Shown: piece after piece, positions 26,916 to 35,726 of the stretch
How positions within the stretch are numbered: position 1 is the stretch's first letter
Layout: each line of letters begins with the position of its first letter
Origin: UBA11612 sp963662375
GTDB taxonomy: Bacteria > Pseudomonadota > Alphaproteobacteria > Rhodospirillales > Rhodospirillaceae
NCBI GenBank assembly: GCA_963662375.2
Contig: CAXXRP010000005.1
Span: forward strand, 186,001 to 250,000
Reading direction: 5' to 3'
Length of the DNA: 64,000 nucleotides
Notes under the pieces: generated by a model
The model's database searches: none
What the model was told of the DNA's origin: nothing
The model's input: the letters and a program-made list of their open reading frames with translations, nothing else
Position numbers and translations under genes: made by a program

Positions 26916-27647
26916 CTACTCCGCGGCCTGACCCGCAGCCGCATGACTGGTGCGTGCGTTGCGGATTTTGGCGTTCAGGAGTTCGCTGCGCAGCCCTAGG
27001 ATCAGAACCGCTACGTAATAGCTGGTGAATGCGCCGACCATGAGAAGCATGGGTGCGAGCATGGCGCCGCTGACAGACGTGCCACTCGTGGAAATGATGG
27101 ACGGCTGGTGCAACGTATTCCACCATTCCACTGAGAAATGGATGATGGGTAAATTTACGGAGCCGACCACGGCCAATAGTGCCGCCGCCTTGTCGCCGCG
27201 CTCTGGGTCCTCGAAGGCATCGGCCAACGCCAGGTACCCGAGATAGATGAAAAACAGGATTAAAGTTGATGTAAGGCGGGCGTCCCAAACCCAAAAGGCA
27301 CCCCACATGGGCTCTCCCCACAACATTCCGGTCATGAGAGCAAGGGCCGTGAATACAGCGCCCATTGGTGCGGAAGCCCTCGCCACCAGATTGGCCATGG
27401 GGTGGCGCCATATAAGGAAGGCTGCGCTGCCTGAGGCTATGACGCCATAGACCATCATGCATGACCACGCCGAGGGCACGTGCAGATACAAAATCCGCAC
27501 AGTATCGCCTTGCTGGTAATCCGGCGGTGAGGTCACCAGAGCAATGGGCACACCGATAGTAAAAAGCACAATGCTCAGTCCCGCCGCCCAGGGAAAGATG
27601 GCGTTGGCGATGCGCATGAACAGTGTTGGATTGGCAAATTTATGCAT
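26916..27647 (-). CDS. ccmC: CcmC heme handling protein
   Basis: Polytopic membrane protein with a WWD domain that hands heme to CcmE. Visible: YLHVPSAWSCMMVYG and the motif WGEPMWGAFWVWDARLTS-like around residues 109-127, plus a histidine near PIIHFSVEWWNTLHQP. At 243 residues it is normal. It is separated from ccmB by 215 non-coding bases, unlike the tight packing of the rest of the operon. Confidence 0.95.
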   Translation of the reverse strand: MHKFANPTLFMRIANAIFPWAAGLSIVLFTIGVPIALVTSPPDYQQGDTVRILYLHVPSAWSCMMVYGVIASGSAAFLIWRHPMANLVARASAPMGAVFTALALMTGMLWGEPMWGAFWVWDARLTSTLILFFIYLGYLALADAFEDPERGDKAAALLAVVGSVNLPIIHFSVEWWNTLHQPSIISTSGTSVSGAMLAPMLLMVGAFTSYYVAVLILGLRSELLNAKIRNARTSHAAAGQAAE

Positions 27648-27862
27648 GGTTTTTTTCTCAATGGCGCCGAAGGTTTATCGCGCGCTCTTCAGGGCTGTTA
27701 CTCCTAAATATCGCACGTATACATAAAGCTTTCGGGCGTAGATTCCGAGCTGCGGAGGGGTAACAGTCTTTGTCATTCGTTATATAGCCTGCGGCAACAG
27801 TTTAAGCGCGGGTCTCCACGTTAAATACTACATCAGAGTTCGGGGATAACCGACTGGAATCC
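27648..27862 (-). other. Gap between ccmB and ccmC
   Basis: 215 bases without a gene, inside an otherwise overlapping operon. It may hold a second promoter for ccmC onward, but I could not identify convincing hexamers. Confidence 0.3.
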
Positions 27863-28528
27863 CTATTCCACGGCTTGGCGTAAAGCGGCGCCGGCGGCCC
27901 AGGGGCTAAGGGTCAGCGCCAGAAGGGCCAGACCTCCCAGAACCATCAGCATCGGTTCCGTCGGCCGTCCGATGATGGCCGCCTCTACTGCGGCGGTGCC
28001 GAAAATAAGCACCGGAACGTATAGCGGTAGCACCAGAAGGGAGAGCAATACGCCTCCCCGCCGAGTTCCCAACACTAATGCGGCACCGACGGCGCCGATT
28101 AAACTCACGGTCGGCGTGCCCAGGACCAAGGCGAGAATGAGCGTGCCGTACCCTGCCGCGGGCAATCGCATGGTTACGGCTAGAATAGGCGACAGCAGTA
28201 TCAGAGGCACGCCGGTGGTCAGCCAGTGCGCCGCAACTTTTGCTAGCACGACGAGCGGCAACGGATGTCCGGACAGGACAAGCTGATCCAAAGTACCGTC
28301 TTCAAAGTCCATGGCAAAGATACGATCCAGTGACAGCAACGCGGCTAAAAGAGCAGTCACCCAAACAACGCCGACAGCAATGCGCGCGAGCACCGCCGCT
28401 TCCGGACCAACGCCAAAAGGAAAAAGCACGGTAGCGATCGCAAAAAACGCAACCACGATCAAGCTATCGCCGCTTTGGCGGAGCGCCAGGCGCAGATCTC
28501 GGCCTGCAAGAATTACGAAAGCGTTCAC
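27863..28528 (-). CDS. ccmB: CcmB heme exporter permease
   Basis: Membrane subunit of the CcmAB ABC complex, which uses ATP to release holo-CcmE. The protein has about six hydrophobic segments and the family block FEDGTLDQLVLSGHPLPLVVLAK. It begins MNAFVILAGRDLRLALRQSGD, typical of the N terminus. At 221 residues it is full length. Its start overlaps the ccmA stop by 4 bases. Confidence 0.95.
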   Translation of the reverse strand: MNAFVILAGRDLRLALRQSGDSLIVVAFFAIATVLFPFGVGPEAAVLARIAVGVVWVTALLAALLSLDRIFAMDFEDGTLDQLVLSGHPLPLVVLAKVAAHWLTTGVPLILLSPILAVTMRLPAAGYGTLILALVLGTPTVSLIGAVGAALVLGTRRGGVLLSLLVLPLYVPVLIFGTAAVEAAIIGRPTEPMLMVLGGLALLALTLSPWAAGAALRQAVE

Positions 28529-29199
28529 AAATCATCGCTCCAGTGGCTCACGTGAGTGGCGGCAAACTGGCCGAGATCAAGCGTTTCGCTGTCATTGACG
28601 AACGCGGCGCCGTGGCTCGCGAAGATCACCATACCGCCGCGCGCCCGGTGCACGGTGATCATCTGCGACAAAGCCGCAAGAGACTTTTCATCCAACGCAT
28701 TGCCGGGTTCATCCAAGAGCCACAATGGTGCCGGCGCCGCGATGACGCGGGCTAAGGCCAGTCGGTGACGTTGTCCGGCAGACAAATGACGCACTGGGAA
28801 ATCAGCAAGGTGCGCCATCCCCAGCGCACCCATGGCTTCCCCAACGATCTTTTCGTTGGCGGGCCCACACCACAACGCTCTCCAAAAAACCAAGTTCTCC
28901 GCCACTGTTTGCGCCAGTTTGATGGCGTCCAGATGTCCCACAAAGCGCAAGCGGCGCGCGTGGGCTTCCGGGTCATCAACGACGGCACCTCCCCAAAATA
29001 ATGTGCCCGTCGCTGGACGTGCGAGGCTTGCCATAAGACGCAGCAGGGTCGTTTTGCCGCTACCATTGGCGCCGCGCAGGACCAGGGCGTTTCCAGGGGA
29101 AACCTCGAAATCTAGGCCGGCAAACACCAGCCGCCCCCCGCGGTGGCAGGCTAAGTCCTCGCCGGTAAAGGCTGCAGGCACAAATTGGTCGTCGATCAT
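28525..29199 (-). CDS. ccmA: CcmA heme exporter ATP-binding subunit
   Basis: ABC ATPase of the CcmABCD complex. Walker A is LRGANGSGKTTLLRLMASL, the signature LSAGQRHRLALARV, and Walker B LWLLDEPGNALD. The ATG at 29199 gives 224 residues, with MIDDQFVPAAFTGEDLAC as leader. It is the first gene of the leftward ccm block and diverges from acnA. Confidence 0.95.
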   Translation of the reverse strand: MIDDQFVPAAFTGEDLACHRGGRLVFAGLDFEVSPGNALVLRGANGSGKTTLLRLMASLARPATGTLFWGGAVVDDPEAHARRLRFVGHLDAIKLAQTVAENLVFWRALWCGPANEKIVGEAMGALGMAHLADFPVRHLSAGQRHRLALARVIAAPAPLWLLDEPGNALDEKSLAALSQMITVHRARGGMVIFASHGAAFVNDSETLDLGQFAATHVSHWSDDL

Positions 29200-29704
29200 A
29201 GGTGGACCATAGCAGAGCTTTGGAACGCCGCCAGTCCGCCGCAATTACGCAAAGGGCGGTCGGCGCTTTGTAGGAGTGGGGGAGAACGGCCGCGCGCCGA
29301 CCACAGATTGGGGCTGTGTGGTGCTAGACAGTAGGGGAACAGTCTAGCCGAACAGAACCGGCCCCGAGGGGGTCAAGGCGGCGGCTCTGCCCATGAAAGC
29401 CAATACACGCTCCAAATATGGAGACTTTTTGGGGTATAGGCCCCTCTAAACACACTTGGCGGCGACCCCCAATTTTCTTTTATGACCAATAGGTTGAGTA
29501 AAGTCATCCAATGACGGCGCCTGGACTTTGTGGTCGGGATGTGGATTATTCCGCCTGAAACCGAAATACAAACGGTCACGCTGGGGACGACAAACTCAAG
29601 CGCCACCAACGGCACCTGCGCCGACTCGCCGGATGCCATAACCCTCTGCGTGCCCGGGCATCTCCGCCAACCCTTTTACGCGTTCCCGCAAAGGAGCCAA
29701 TTAA
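29200..29704. other. ccmA-acnA divergent intergenic region
   Basis: About 505 bases with no supportable gene; short open frames lack family similarity. It must contain the promoters of both the ccm operon and acnA. I see no clear operator or riboswitch fold. Confidence 0.4.
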
Positions 29705-32395
29705 ATGCTCGTCAGTGGTCAAGACACCCTCAAGGTTCGCCGCTCGCTCGATGTTAACAGCAAGAGCTACGACTATTTCAGTTTACCGGCGGCGGCTGAG
29801 ACCCTCGGCGATATTTCGCGCTTGCCGTTTTCTCTTAAGGTGCTTCTGGAAAACTTGCTCCGCTTTGAAGACGGAAATTCCGTGACCGTGGATCATGTCA
29901 AAGCGATTGTCGCGTGGTTGAAGGAAATGAAGTCGGATCAGGAAATTGGGTACCGACCCGCGCGTGTCCTTATGCAGGATTTCACCGGCGTTCCTGCCGT
30001 GGTGGATTTGGCAGCTATGCGCGAAGCGATTAAGGCGCTCGGCGGGGATCCGCAAAAAATAAATCCGCTCTCGCCGGTGGATCTTGTGATCGATCACTCC
30101 GTGATGGTGGATGCATATGCCACGCCAGGCGCACTGGCGAAAAACATAGAGTTGGAGTTCGAGCGCAACGGCGAGCGCTACCAATTCTTGCGCTGGGGCC
30201 AGATGGGCTTTGACAATTTCCGTGTTGTGCCCCCTGGCACTGGCATATGCCACCAGGTCAACGTGGAGTACCTGGCGCAGGTTGTTTGGACGGCTGAGGA
30301 GGGCGGTAAGACCATCGCCTACCCCGACACCCTCGTGGGCACCGACAGCCATACCACGATGGTGAACGGGCTCGCTGTTTTGGGCTGGGGTGTTGGCGGA
30401 ATCGAGGCCGAAGCGGCTATGCTTGGTCAGCCCATTCCGATGCTGATTCCTGAAGTGATCGGGTTCAAACTCACCGGTAAACTCAAAGAGGGCACCACCG
30501 CGACAGACCTTGTGCTTACGGTCACGCAGATGCTGCGCAAAAAAGGCGTGGTTGGAAAATTTGTCGAATTTTTCGGACCCGGCCTCGGTGACTTGTCGCT
30601 AACCGACCGCGCCACAATCGCGAATATGGCGCCGGAGTACGGCGCGACATGTGGGTTTTTTCCCATCGACAAGGAGGTCTGTCGCTACCTCACTTTCACC
30701 GGCCGCGACAAGGACCGCGTGGCTTTGGTCGAAGCCTACGCGAAGGCGCAGGGCATGTGGCACGATGAAAATACCCCAGACCCTTCATTCACGGACACTC
30801 TTGAGCTTGACCTCACCACGGTGGAGCCGTCGTTGGCTGGCCCGAAGCGCCCGCAGGACCGTGTGTCGCTGTCGGCGGCAGCTCGGGAATTTGAGAAAGT
30901 GCTGAAAGATGGGTTTGCCCATCCATCGCCAGCATTGGCGCCCGTTGCGGATTTGAAGGGACCCAGGGCCAAGGATAATTTGACTGACGGCGACGTGGTG
31001 ATTGCCGCGATCACGTCGTGCACCAATACGTCCAACCCCTCGGTATTGTTTGCGGCCGGGCTACTGGCACGCAAGGCGCGCGAAAAAGGGCTTACGCGCA
31101 AACCGTGGGTCAAGACATCGCTGGCGCCCGGTTCTCAGGTGGTCACGGATTACCTCACCAAAGCTGGCCTCCAGGAATGTCTCGACGCTCTTGGTTTCAA
31201 TACGGTGGGCTACGGATGCACAACCTGCATTGGAAACTCAGGGCCGCTGGATGCCAATATCGCCAAGTCCATTGAAACCGGAGATCTGGTTGTCACTGCG
31301 GTGCTCTCCGGCAACCGCAATTTCGAGGGACGTATCAATCCTCACGTTAAGGCGAGCTATCTCGCATCGCCGCCGTTGGTCGTCGCCTACGCTCTTTTCG
31401 GCACGATGCTGAAAGACATCACCACGGATGCAATAGGGACTGATAAGGACGGCGCGCCCGTTTATCTCAAGGACATTTGGCCGCATCCGAAAGAAGTCAG
31501 CGATTTCATCACACGATTTCTGACCCAGGAAATGTTCTCGGCGCGCTACTCCGATGTGTTCAAGGGCCCGCCGGAATGGCAAGCGGTTAAGGCCGAGAAA
31601 AGCGAGACCTATAGCTGGGACACCAAGTCTACCTATGTGGCCAATCCCCCCTATTTCGAGGGTATGGGCAAGGCGCCGGAGACGGTGCAAGACATTGCCG
31701 GCGCACGGCCGCTGGCGATCCTGGGCGATTCAGTGACCACCGATCATATTTCGCCGGCGGGCTCCATCAAAAAGGATAGCCCTGCCGGCGCGTACCTCAT
31801 GGCTAACGGCGTCGAGGCCAAGGATTTTAATTCCTACGGCGCCCGCCGCGGCAATCACGAAGTGATGATGCGCGGTACATTCGCAAACATCCGCATCAAG
31901 AACGAGATGGTGCCGGGCATTGAAGGTGGCTTCACCAAGCATCAGCCTTCGGGCGAACAGCTTGCGATCTACGACGCGGCAATGAGGTACAAAAATAAAG
32001 GCGTGCCGCTCGTCGTCGTCGGCGGGAAGGAGTACGGCACCGGATCATCCCGCGATTGGGCGGCGAAGGGCACAAATCTCTTGGGCGTGAAGGCGGTTAT
32101 TGTAGAGAGTTTCGAACGCATTCATCGCTCCAACCTAGTGGGTATGGGCGTGCTACCGCTGCAGTTTAAGGATGGCGTTACGCGCAAGACTTTAAAGTTG
32201 GACGGTACTGAGACCTTTGATATCACTGGTCTAAACGCTCTCAAGCCGCAGGGCGATGTTACCGTTGCGATCAACCGTGCCGACGGGAAAAGCAAAACTA
32301 TAACTGCACTTTGCCGTATCGATACGGCCGGCGAGATGGATTACTACAGGAACGGCGGCGTCTTGCACTATGTGCTACGTAGTCTGGCGGCTTAG
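29705..32395 (+). CDS. acnA: Aconitate hydratase A
   Basis: Converts citrate to isocitrate in the TCA cycle using a [4Fe-4S] cluster. Cluster cysteines are in AITSCTNTSNPSVL and YGCTTCIGNSGPL. Substrate-binding regions include GTDSHTTMVNGLAVLGWGVGG, the C-terminal swivel domain motif GDSVTTDHISPAG and YGTGSSRDWAAKG. At 896 residues it is typical of AcnA. The SDR gene begins 4 bases after its stop. Confidence 0.97.
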   Translation: MLVSGQDTLKVRRSLDVNSKSYDYFSLPAAAETLGDISRLPFSLKVLLENLLRFEDGNSVTVDHVKAIVAWLKEMKSDQEIGYRPARVLMQDFTGVPAVVDLAAMREAIKALGGDPQKINPLSPVDLVIDHSVMVDAYATPGALAKNIELEFERNGERYQFLRWGQMGFDNFRVVPPGTGICHQVNVEYLAQVVWTAEEGGKTIAYPDTLVGTDSHTTMVNGLAVLGWGVGGIEAEAAMLGQPIPMLIPEVIGFKLTGKLKEGTTATDLVLTVTQMLRKKGVVGKFVEFFGPGLGDLSLTDRATIANMAPEYGATCGFFPIDKEVCRYLTFTGRDKDRVALVEAYAKAQGMWHDENTPDPSFTDTLELDLTTVEPSLAGPKRPQDRVSLSAAAREFEKVLKDGFAHPSPALAPVADLKGPRAKDNLTDGDVVIAAITSCTNTSNPSVLFAAGLLARKAREKGLTRKPWVKTSLAPGSQVVTDYLTKAGLQECLDALGFNTVGYGCTTCIGNSGPLDANIAKSIETGDLVVTAVLSGNRNFEGRINPHVKASYLASPPLVVAYALFGTMLKDITTDAIGTDKDGAPVYLKDIWPHPKEVSDFITRFLTQEMFSARYSDVFKGPPEWQAVKAEKSETYSWDTKSTYVANPPYFEGMGKAPETVQDIAGARPLAILGDSVTTDHISPAGSIKKDSPAGAYLMANGVEAKDFNSYGARRGNHEVMMRGTFANIRIKNEMVPGIEGGFTKHQPSGEQLAIYDAAMRYKNKGVPLVVVGGKEYGTGSSRDWAAKGTNLLGVKAVIVESFERIHRSNLVGMGVLPLQFKDGVTRKTLKLDGTETFDITGLNALKPQGDVTVAINRADGKSKTITALCRIDTAGEMDYYRNGGVLHYVLRSLAA

Positions 32396-32399
32396 TGCC

Positions 32400-33107
32400 A
32401 TGAGCATTCGCGATAAGGTCATTGTCATCACCGGCGCCCGCGTAGTTGCCGCGGACATCGCTGACTGCGCGGAGACCCTAGAGCTAGTAAAGGCGGCGGG
32501 CGGCGAGGGGACCTCCGCAAAATTAGACGTGGCGGATATCGATTCGGCGACGTCCATGGCCAAAGCCACGATCACGGCGTTCGGGCGCATTGACGGAATT
32601 GTCAATAATGCGGCCCTGTACGGAGTGCTGAAAGGCGGGAAGTTCGACACACTGCCTGAAGCCGATTGGGACGCCACCATGGCGGTCAACGTAAAGGGCA
32701 TTTGGAATTGCTGCAAAGCGGTCGTACCGGCCATGCGCGAGCAAGGCGGTGGCAGCATTGTCAACATCGCCTCGTTGGCCGGCACTTATGGCGCGCCGTA
32801 TTTTCTGCATTACACCACGTCAAAGGCTGCCGTTATCGGTTTGACCCGCGGGCTCGCCCGTGAGATTGGCCGCGATGGTATACGCGTGAACGCCGTAGCG
32901 CCCAGCGCGGTCCTCACCGAAGGCACGCGCGAGTTTTTCGCTGACAAGATGGACAAGGCGCTTGAGCGCATACGATCGGATCAGACAATTCAGCGTAATT
33001 TGGAGCCGTCAGATCTCGTGGGCACTGTTTCGTGGCTGCTGTCTGATGCCAGCGGGTTTGTTACGGGTCAGACCATCTCCGTAGATGGCGGCACGGTGAT
33101 GAATTAG
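32400..33107 (+). CDS. SDR-family oxidoreductase lacking its N-terminal glycine-rich motif
   Basis: A 235-residue short-chain dehydrogenase/reductase-like protein. The central and C-terminal parts are intact: GIVNNAAL (NNAG equivalent), SIVNIASLAGTYGAPYFLHY with the catalytic Ser, Tyr and following SKAA (Lys), and GQTISVDGGTVMN. The N terminus, however, reads KVIVITGARVVAADIADCAE. The TGxxxGxG loop and following helix, which should sit between ITGA and RVVAADI, are absent. About 17-20 residues are missing in frame. NAD(P) binding should be badly impaired, so the gene is probably non-functional or mis-assembled. The ATG at 32400 lies 4 bases after acnA. Confidence 0.85.
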   Translation: MSIRDKVIVITGARVVAADIADCAETLELVKAAGGEGTSAKLDVADIDSATSMAKATITAFGRIDGIVNNAALYGVLKGGKFDTLPEADWDATMAVNVKGIWNCCKAVVPAMREQGGGSIVNIASLAGTYGAPYFLHYTTSKAAVIGLTRGLAREIGRDGIRVNAVAPSAVLTEGTREFFADKMDKALERIRSDQTIQRNLEPSDLVGTVSWLLSDASGFVTGQTISVDGGTVMN

Positions 33108-33148
33108 CGCGAGCTAGGATTTCGCGCGGGGTAAACCGTGCCGGTTTT

Positions 33149-35038
33149 TTAGGTCAACCCCTTCTCCACCACGGCCGATAATCGCTGCGCAAAAGCGGCG
33201 GGGTCTGGAACCGGCTCTCCCTCCACGATGCGCGCCTGGTCAAGCAAAAGGTGGGCGGCGTCGTTCAAGGAGTCTTCGGGCAGCTCGGCCATACGTTTTA
33301 TCAGCCCGTGACTCGGGTTGATCTCAAGAACCTTTGGAATGGTGCCAGGGCCTTCACCGTGTTGCTTAAGCATACGGGCAAGGTGAAGGCTCATACCTCC
33401 GGTCTCGGTCACAAGGCAGACAGGGCTGCCCGTGAGCCGGTCCGACGAACGGACATCTGCAATGGCATCGCCTAAGGTTTTTTTCAATTTTTCCACCAAC
33501 AATTTTATGGACTCCGCCGGCGCCGCGTCCTCCGGGGTGGTTTGCTTTTCATCGCTGGTGATCTTCGAAAGATCGGGGCCGGCCTCTCCTACTGACTTAA
33601 GCGGGGTTTTCTCATAGACGCCCACGCTGGGTACCCAGAATTCATCGATAGGGTCAGTGAGCAACAAAACGTCCACGCCTTTGGCGATGAAGCCCTCCAA
33701 CTGAGGGCTATTCTTCAATGCCTCGGTGTTTTCACCGGTGATGTAATAGATGGCGTCTTGGCCCTCTTTCATCCTGTTTGCGTAGTCTTTAAGGCTGATA
33801 AGTCCCTCTGCAGAGGTTGATCTAAAGCGCGCAAGTTGCAGTAACTCGTCGCGCCGTTCGAAGTCTTCATAAAGGCCTTCTTTGAACACCGCGCCGAACA
33901 CGTCCCAGAACGCAGTGTATTCATCGGGTTTATTTGCGCGGTCTTTCAGGTCTTTGAGTAATCTTTTGACAATACCGCCTTGAATTTTCCGTAATACAGG
34001 ATTGCTTTGCAGCATCTCGCGGCTGATGTTGAGTGGAAGATCGGTTGAGTCGACAACTCCGCGTATGAAACGAAGATAGTGCGGCATCAGTCCTTCCAGA
34101 CCGTCGGAAATGAACACCCGGTTCATGTAGAGTTTCACATGGCCTTTGCGTTCGGGATTAAATAGATCAAGGGGTTTGGAAGACGGTATGAATAACAGCG
34201 CCGTATACTCAATCGCGCCTTCAACTCGATAGTGCAATGTGTGCCAGGGATCGTCGAATCCATGTCCGACGTGGTGGTAAAAATCTTTGTACTGCTCGGG
34301 CGTGATGTCGTTCTTAGGCCTCATCCATAGCGCGGATGCTGAGTTCAATGTTTCGGGCGCGGCGTCTTTTGCGCCCTCGATGGCACCCAAAATAACGGGC
34401 AAAGCAATATGGTCAGAGTAGGTCTTGATGATGTTGCGCAGGCGCGCGGCCTCTAGAAAGCCCTCGGAATCTTTCTTCATGTGAAGGATGAGTCTGGCCC
34501 CCCGCGCCGCGCCCTCGGTTTCCCCTATGGTGAAGGCGCCCTTACCGTCACTGCTCCAAATCCAGCCCTTCGAATCGCCGGCTTTGCGGGTAATGACGTC
34601 AACGGTTTCCGCAACCATGAAGACGGAATAGAACCCGACCCCAAACTGGCCGATGAGATTGACATCCTTAGTCTTGGCTTCCGACGTGGCCTTGAGAAAT
34701 TCAGTCGTGCCCGACTTGGCGATCGTGCCTAGATTTTCAATGAGCTCGTCATGATTCATGCCAATGCCGTTGTCGCTAATCGTCAGCGTCTTAGCGGTCT
34801 TATCGATTGCAACGTGAATGGCAAATTCGCTCCCACCGTCTTCCAGGAGCTTTGGTTCCGTGATGGCGGCATAGCGCAATTTATCGCAAGCATCAGATGC
34901 GTTTGACACTAATTCGCGAAGAAAAATTTCGCTGTTTGAATAGAGCGAGTGGACGAGGATATCTAGAAGCCTAGCTACCTCGGCCTGGAATTCACGGGTC
35001 TCTCCCTTTGGTTTTTTGGTCGTTTTCGCTTTTGTCAT
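33149..35038 (-). CDS. htpG: Chaperone HtpG (Hsp90)
   Basis: Cytosolic Hsp90-family ATP-dependent chaperone. The GHKL ATP site is visible: FLRELVSNASDACDKLRYAA, ISDNGIGMNHDELIENLGTIAKSG-like and GQFGVGFYSVFMVAE. Middle-domain block RVFISDGLEGLMPHYLRFI and DLPLNISREMLQ follow. At 629 residues it is full length. It diverges from hpf over about 280 bases. Confidence 0.97.
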   Translation of the reverse strand: MTKAKTTKKPKGETREFQAEVARLLDILVHSLYSNSEIFLRELVSNASDACDKLRYAAITEPKLLEDGGSEFAIHVAIDKTAKTLTISDNGIGMNHDELIENLGTIAKSGTTEFLKATSEAKTKDVNLIGQFGVGFYSVFMVAETVDVITRKAGDSKGWIWSSDGKGAFTIGETEGAARGARLILHMKKDSEGFLEAARLRNIIKTYSDHIALPVILGAIEGAKDAAPETLNSASALWMRPKNDITPEQYKDFYHHVGHGFDDPWHTLHYRVEGAIEYTALLFIPSSKPLDLFNPERKGHVKLYMNRVFISDGLEGLMPHYLRFIRGVVDSTDLPLNISREMLQSNPVLRKIQGGIVKRLLKDLKDRANKPDEYTAFWDVFGAVFKEGLYEDFERRDELLQLARFRSTSAEGLISLKDYANRMKEGQDAIYYITGENTEALKNSPQLEGFIAKGVDVLLLTDPIDEFWVPSVGVYEKTPLKSVGEAGPDLSKITSDEKQTTPEDAAPAESIKLLVEKLKKTLGDAIADVRSSDRLTGSPVCLVTETGGMSLHLARMLKQHGEGPGTIPKVLEINPSHGLIKRMAELPEDSLNDAAHLLLDQARIVEGEPVPDPAAFAQRLSAVVEKGLT

Positions 35039-35316
35039 AACTCAATCCCTCGGTACTCTTATGTCGACGCACTTGCCGGCCCCGTGCCGCGACGGGTCAT
35101 CGGGTGCAGATATGTGATGACTGGCCCATCGTGGCAAGGGGTGATAACTCACAAACTCGAGCTGCTGAAGCCCGGGTACGGACAAAAACTTATGCAAACC
35201 CGTTGCCCTGGCCCGAGAGTGGGCCCATCATTAGTATCCGACGGTGAGGTGTTTATGCGGTCTCAGGTATCGCCGTTTCCCTTACCGGGCGCCGGTACAA
35301 CATAGCGGAGCCTAGT

Positions 35317-35680
35317 ATGCAAATCCCAATCAAAATAGCCTTTCATGGAATCGATAAATCCGATGCGGTGGAACTCCGTGTTCACGAGAGGGTCGAGAAA
35401 CTAGAGCACTATTTCGATCGAATCACAGGCTGTCGGGTGGTGTTTGAACTCACCATCGCAGCACTCCAACCTCAATGCCAAAGACCAACGGTTCCACGTG
35501 TCCATCATCCTTGATGTGCCCGGCGAAGAGCTGGTTTTGAAGCGGGCCGCCAAAGACCCGGCAGTATTGAAGAACCACGAGGACATATACATTGTGCTGC
35601 GCGATTCGTTTGACACCATGGAGCGTCGCCTTAAAAATTACGTGAAGCGCTGCTGGCAGGATGCGCGCCACGCGTCGTAA
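35317..35680 (+). pseudogene. hpf: Ribosome hibernation promoting factor (HPF/RaiA-like), frameshifted
   Basis: HPF binds the 30S subunit and stabilises idle ribosomes. From the ATG at 35317 the frame reads MQIPIKIAFHGIDKSDAVEL and continues with HERVEKLEHYFDRITGCRVV. It then runs out of frame to a stop about 70 bases later. The real continuation, SPSQHSNLNAKDQRFHVSII through HEDIYIVLRDSFDTMERRL to the stop at 35680, lies one frame over. Removing one C near 35449 gives CRVVFE-SPSQHSN, rejoining the two parts. The intact protein would be about 120 residues (short HPF type, no C-terminal dimerisation domain visible). Confidence 0.8.
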
Positions 35681-35726
35681 GGGGCTACAGACTCATCAAC
35701 CTGAGCAAAAAAACCGGCGGGCGACA

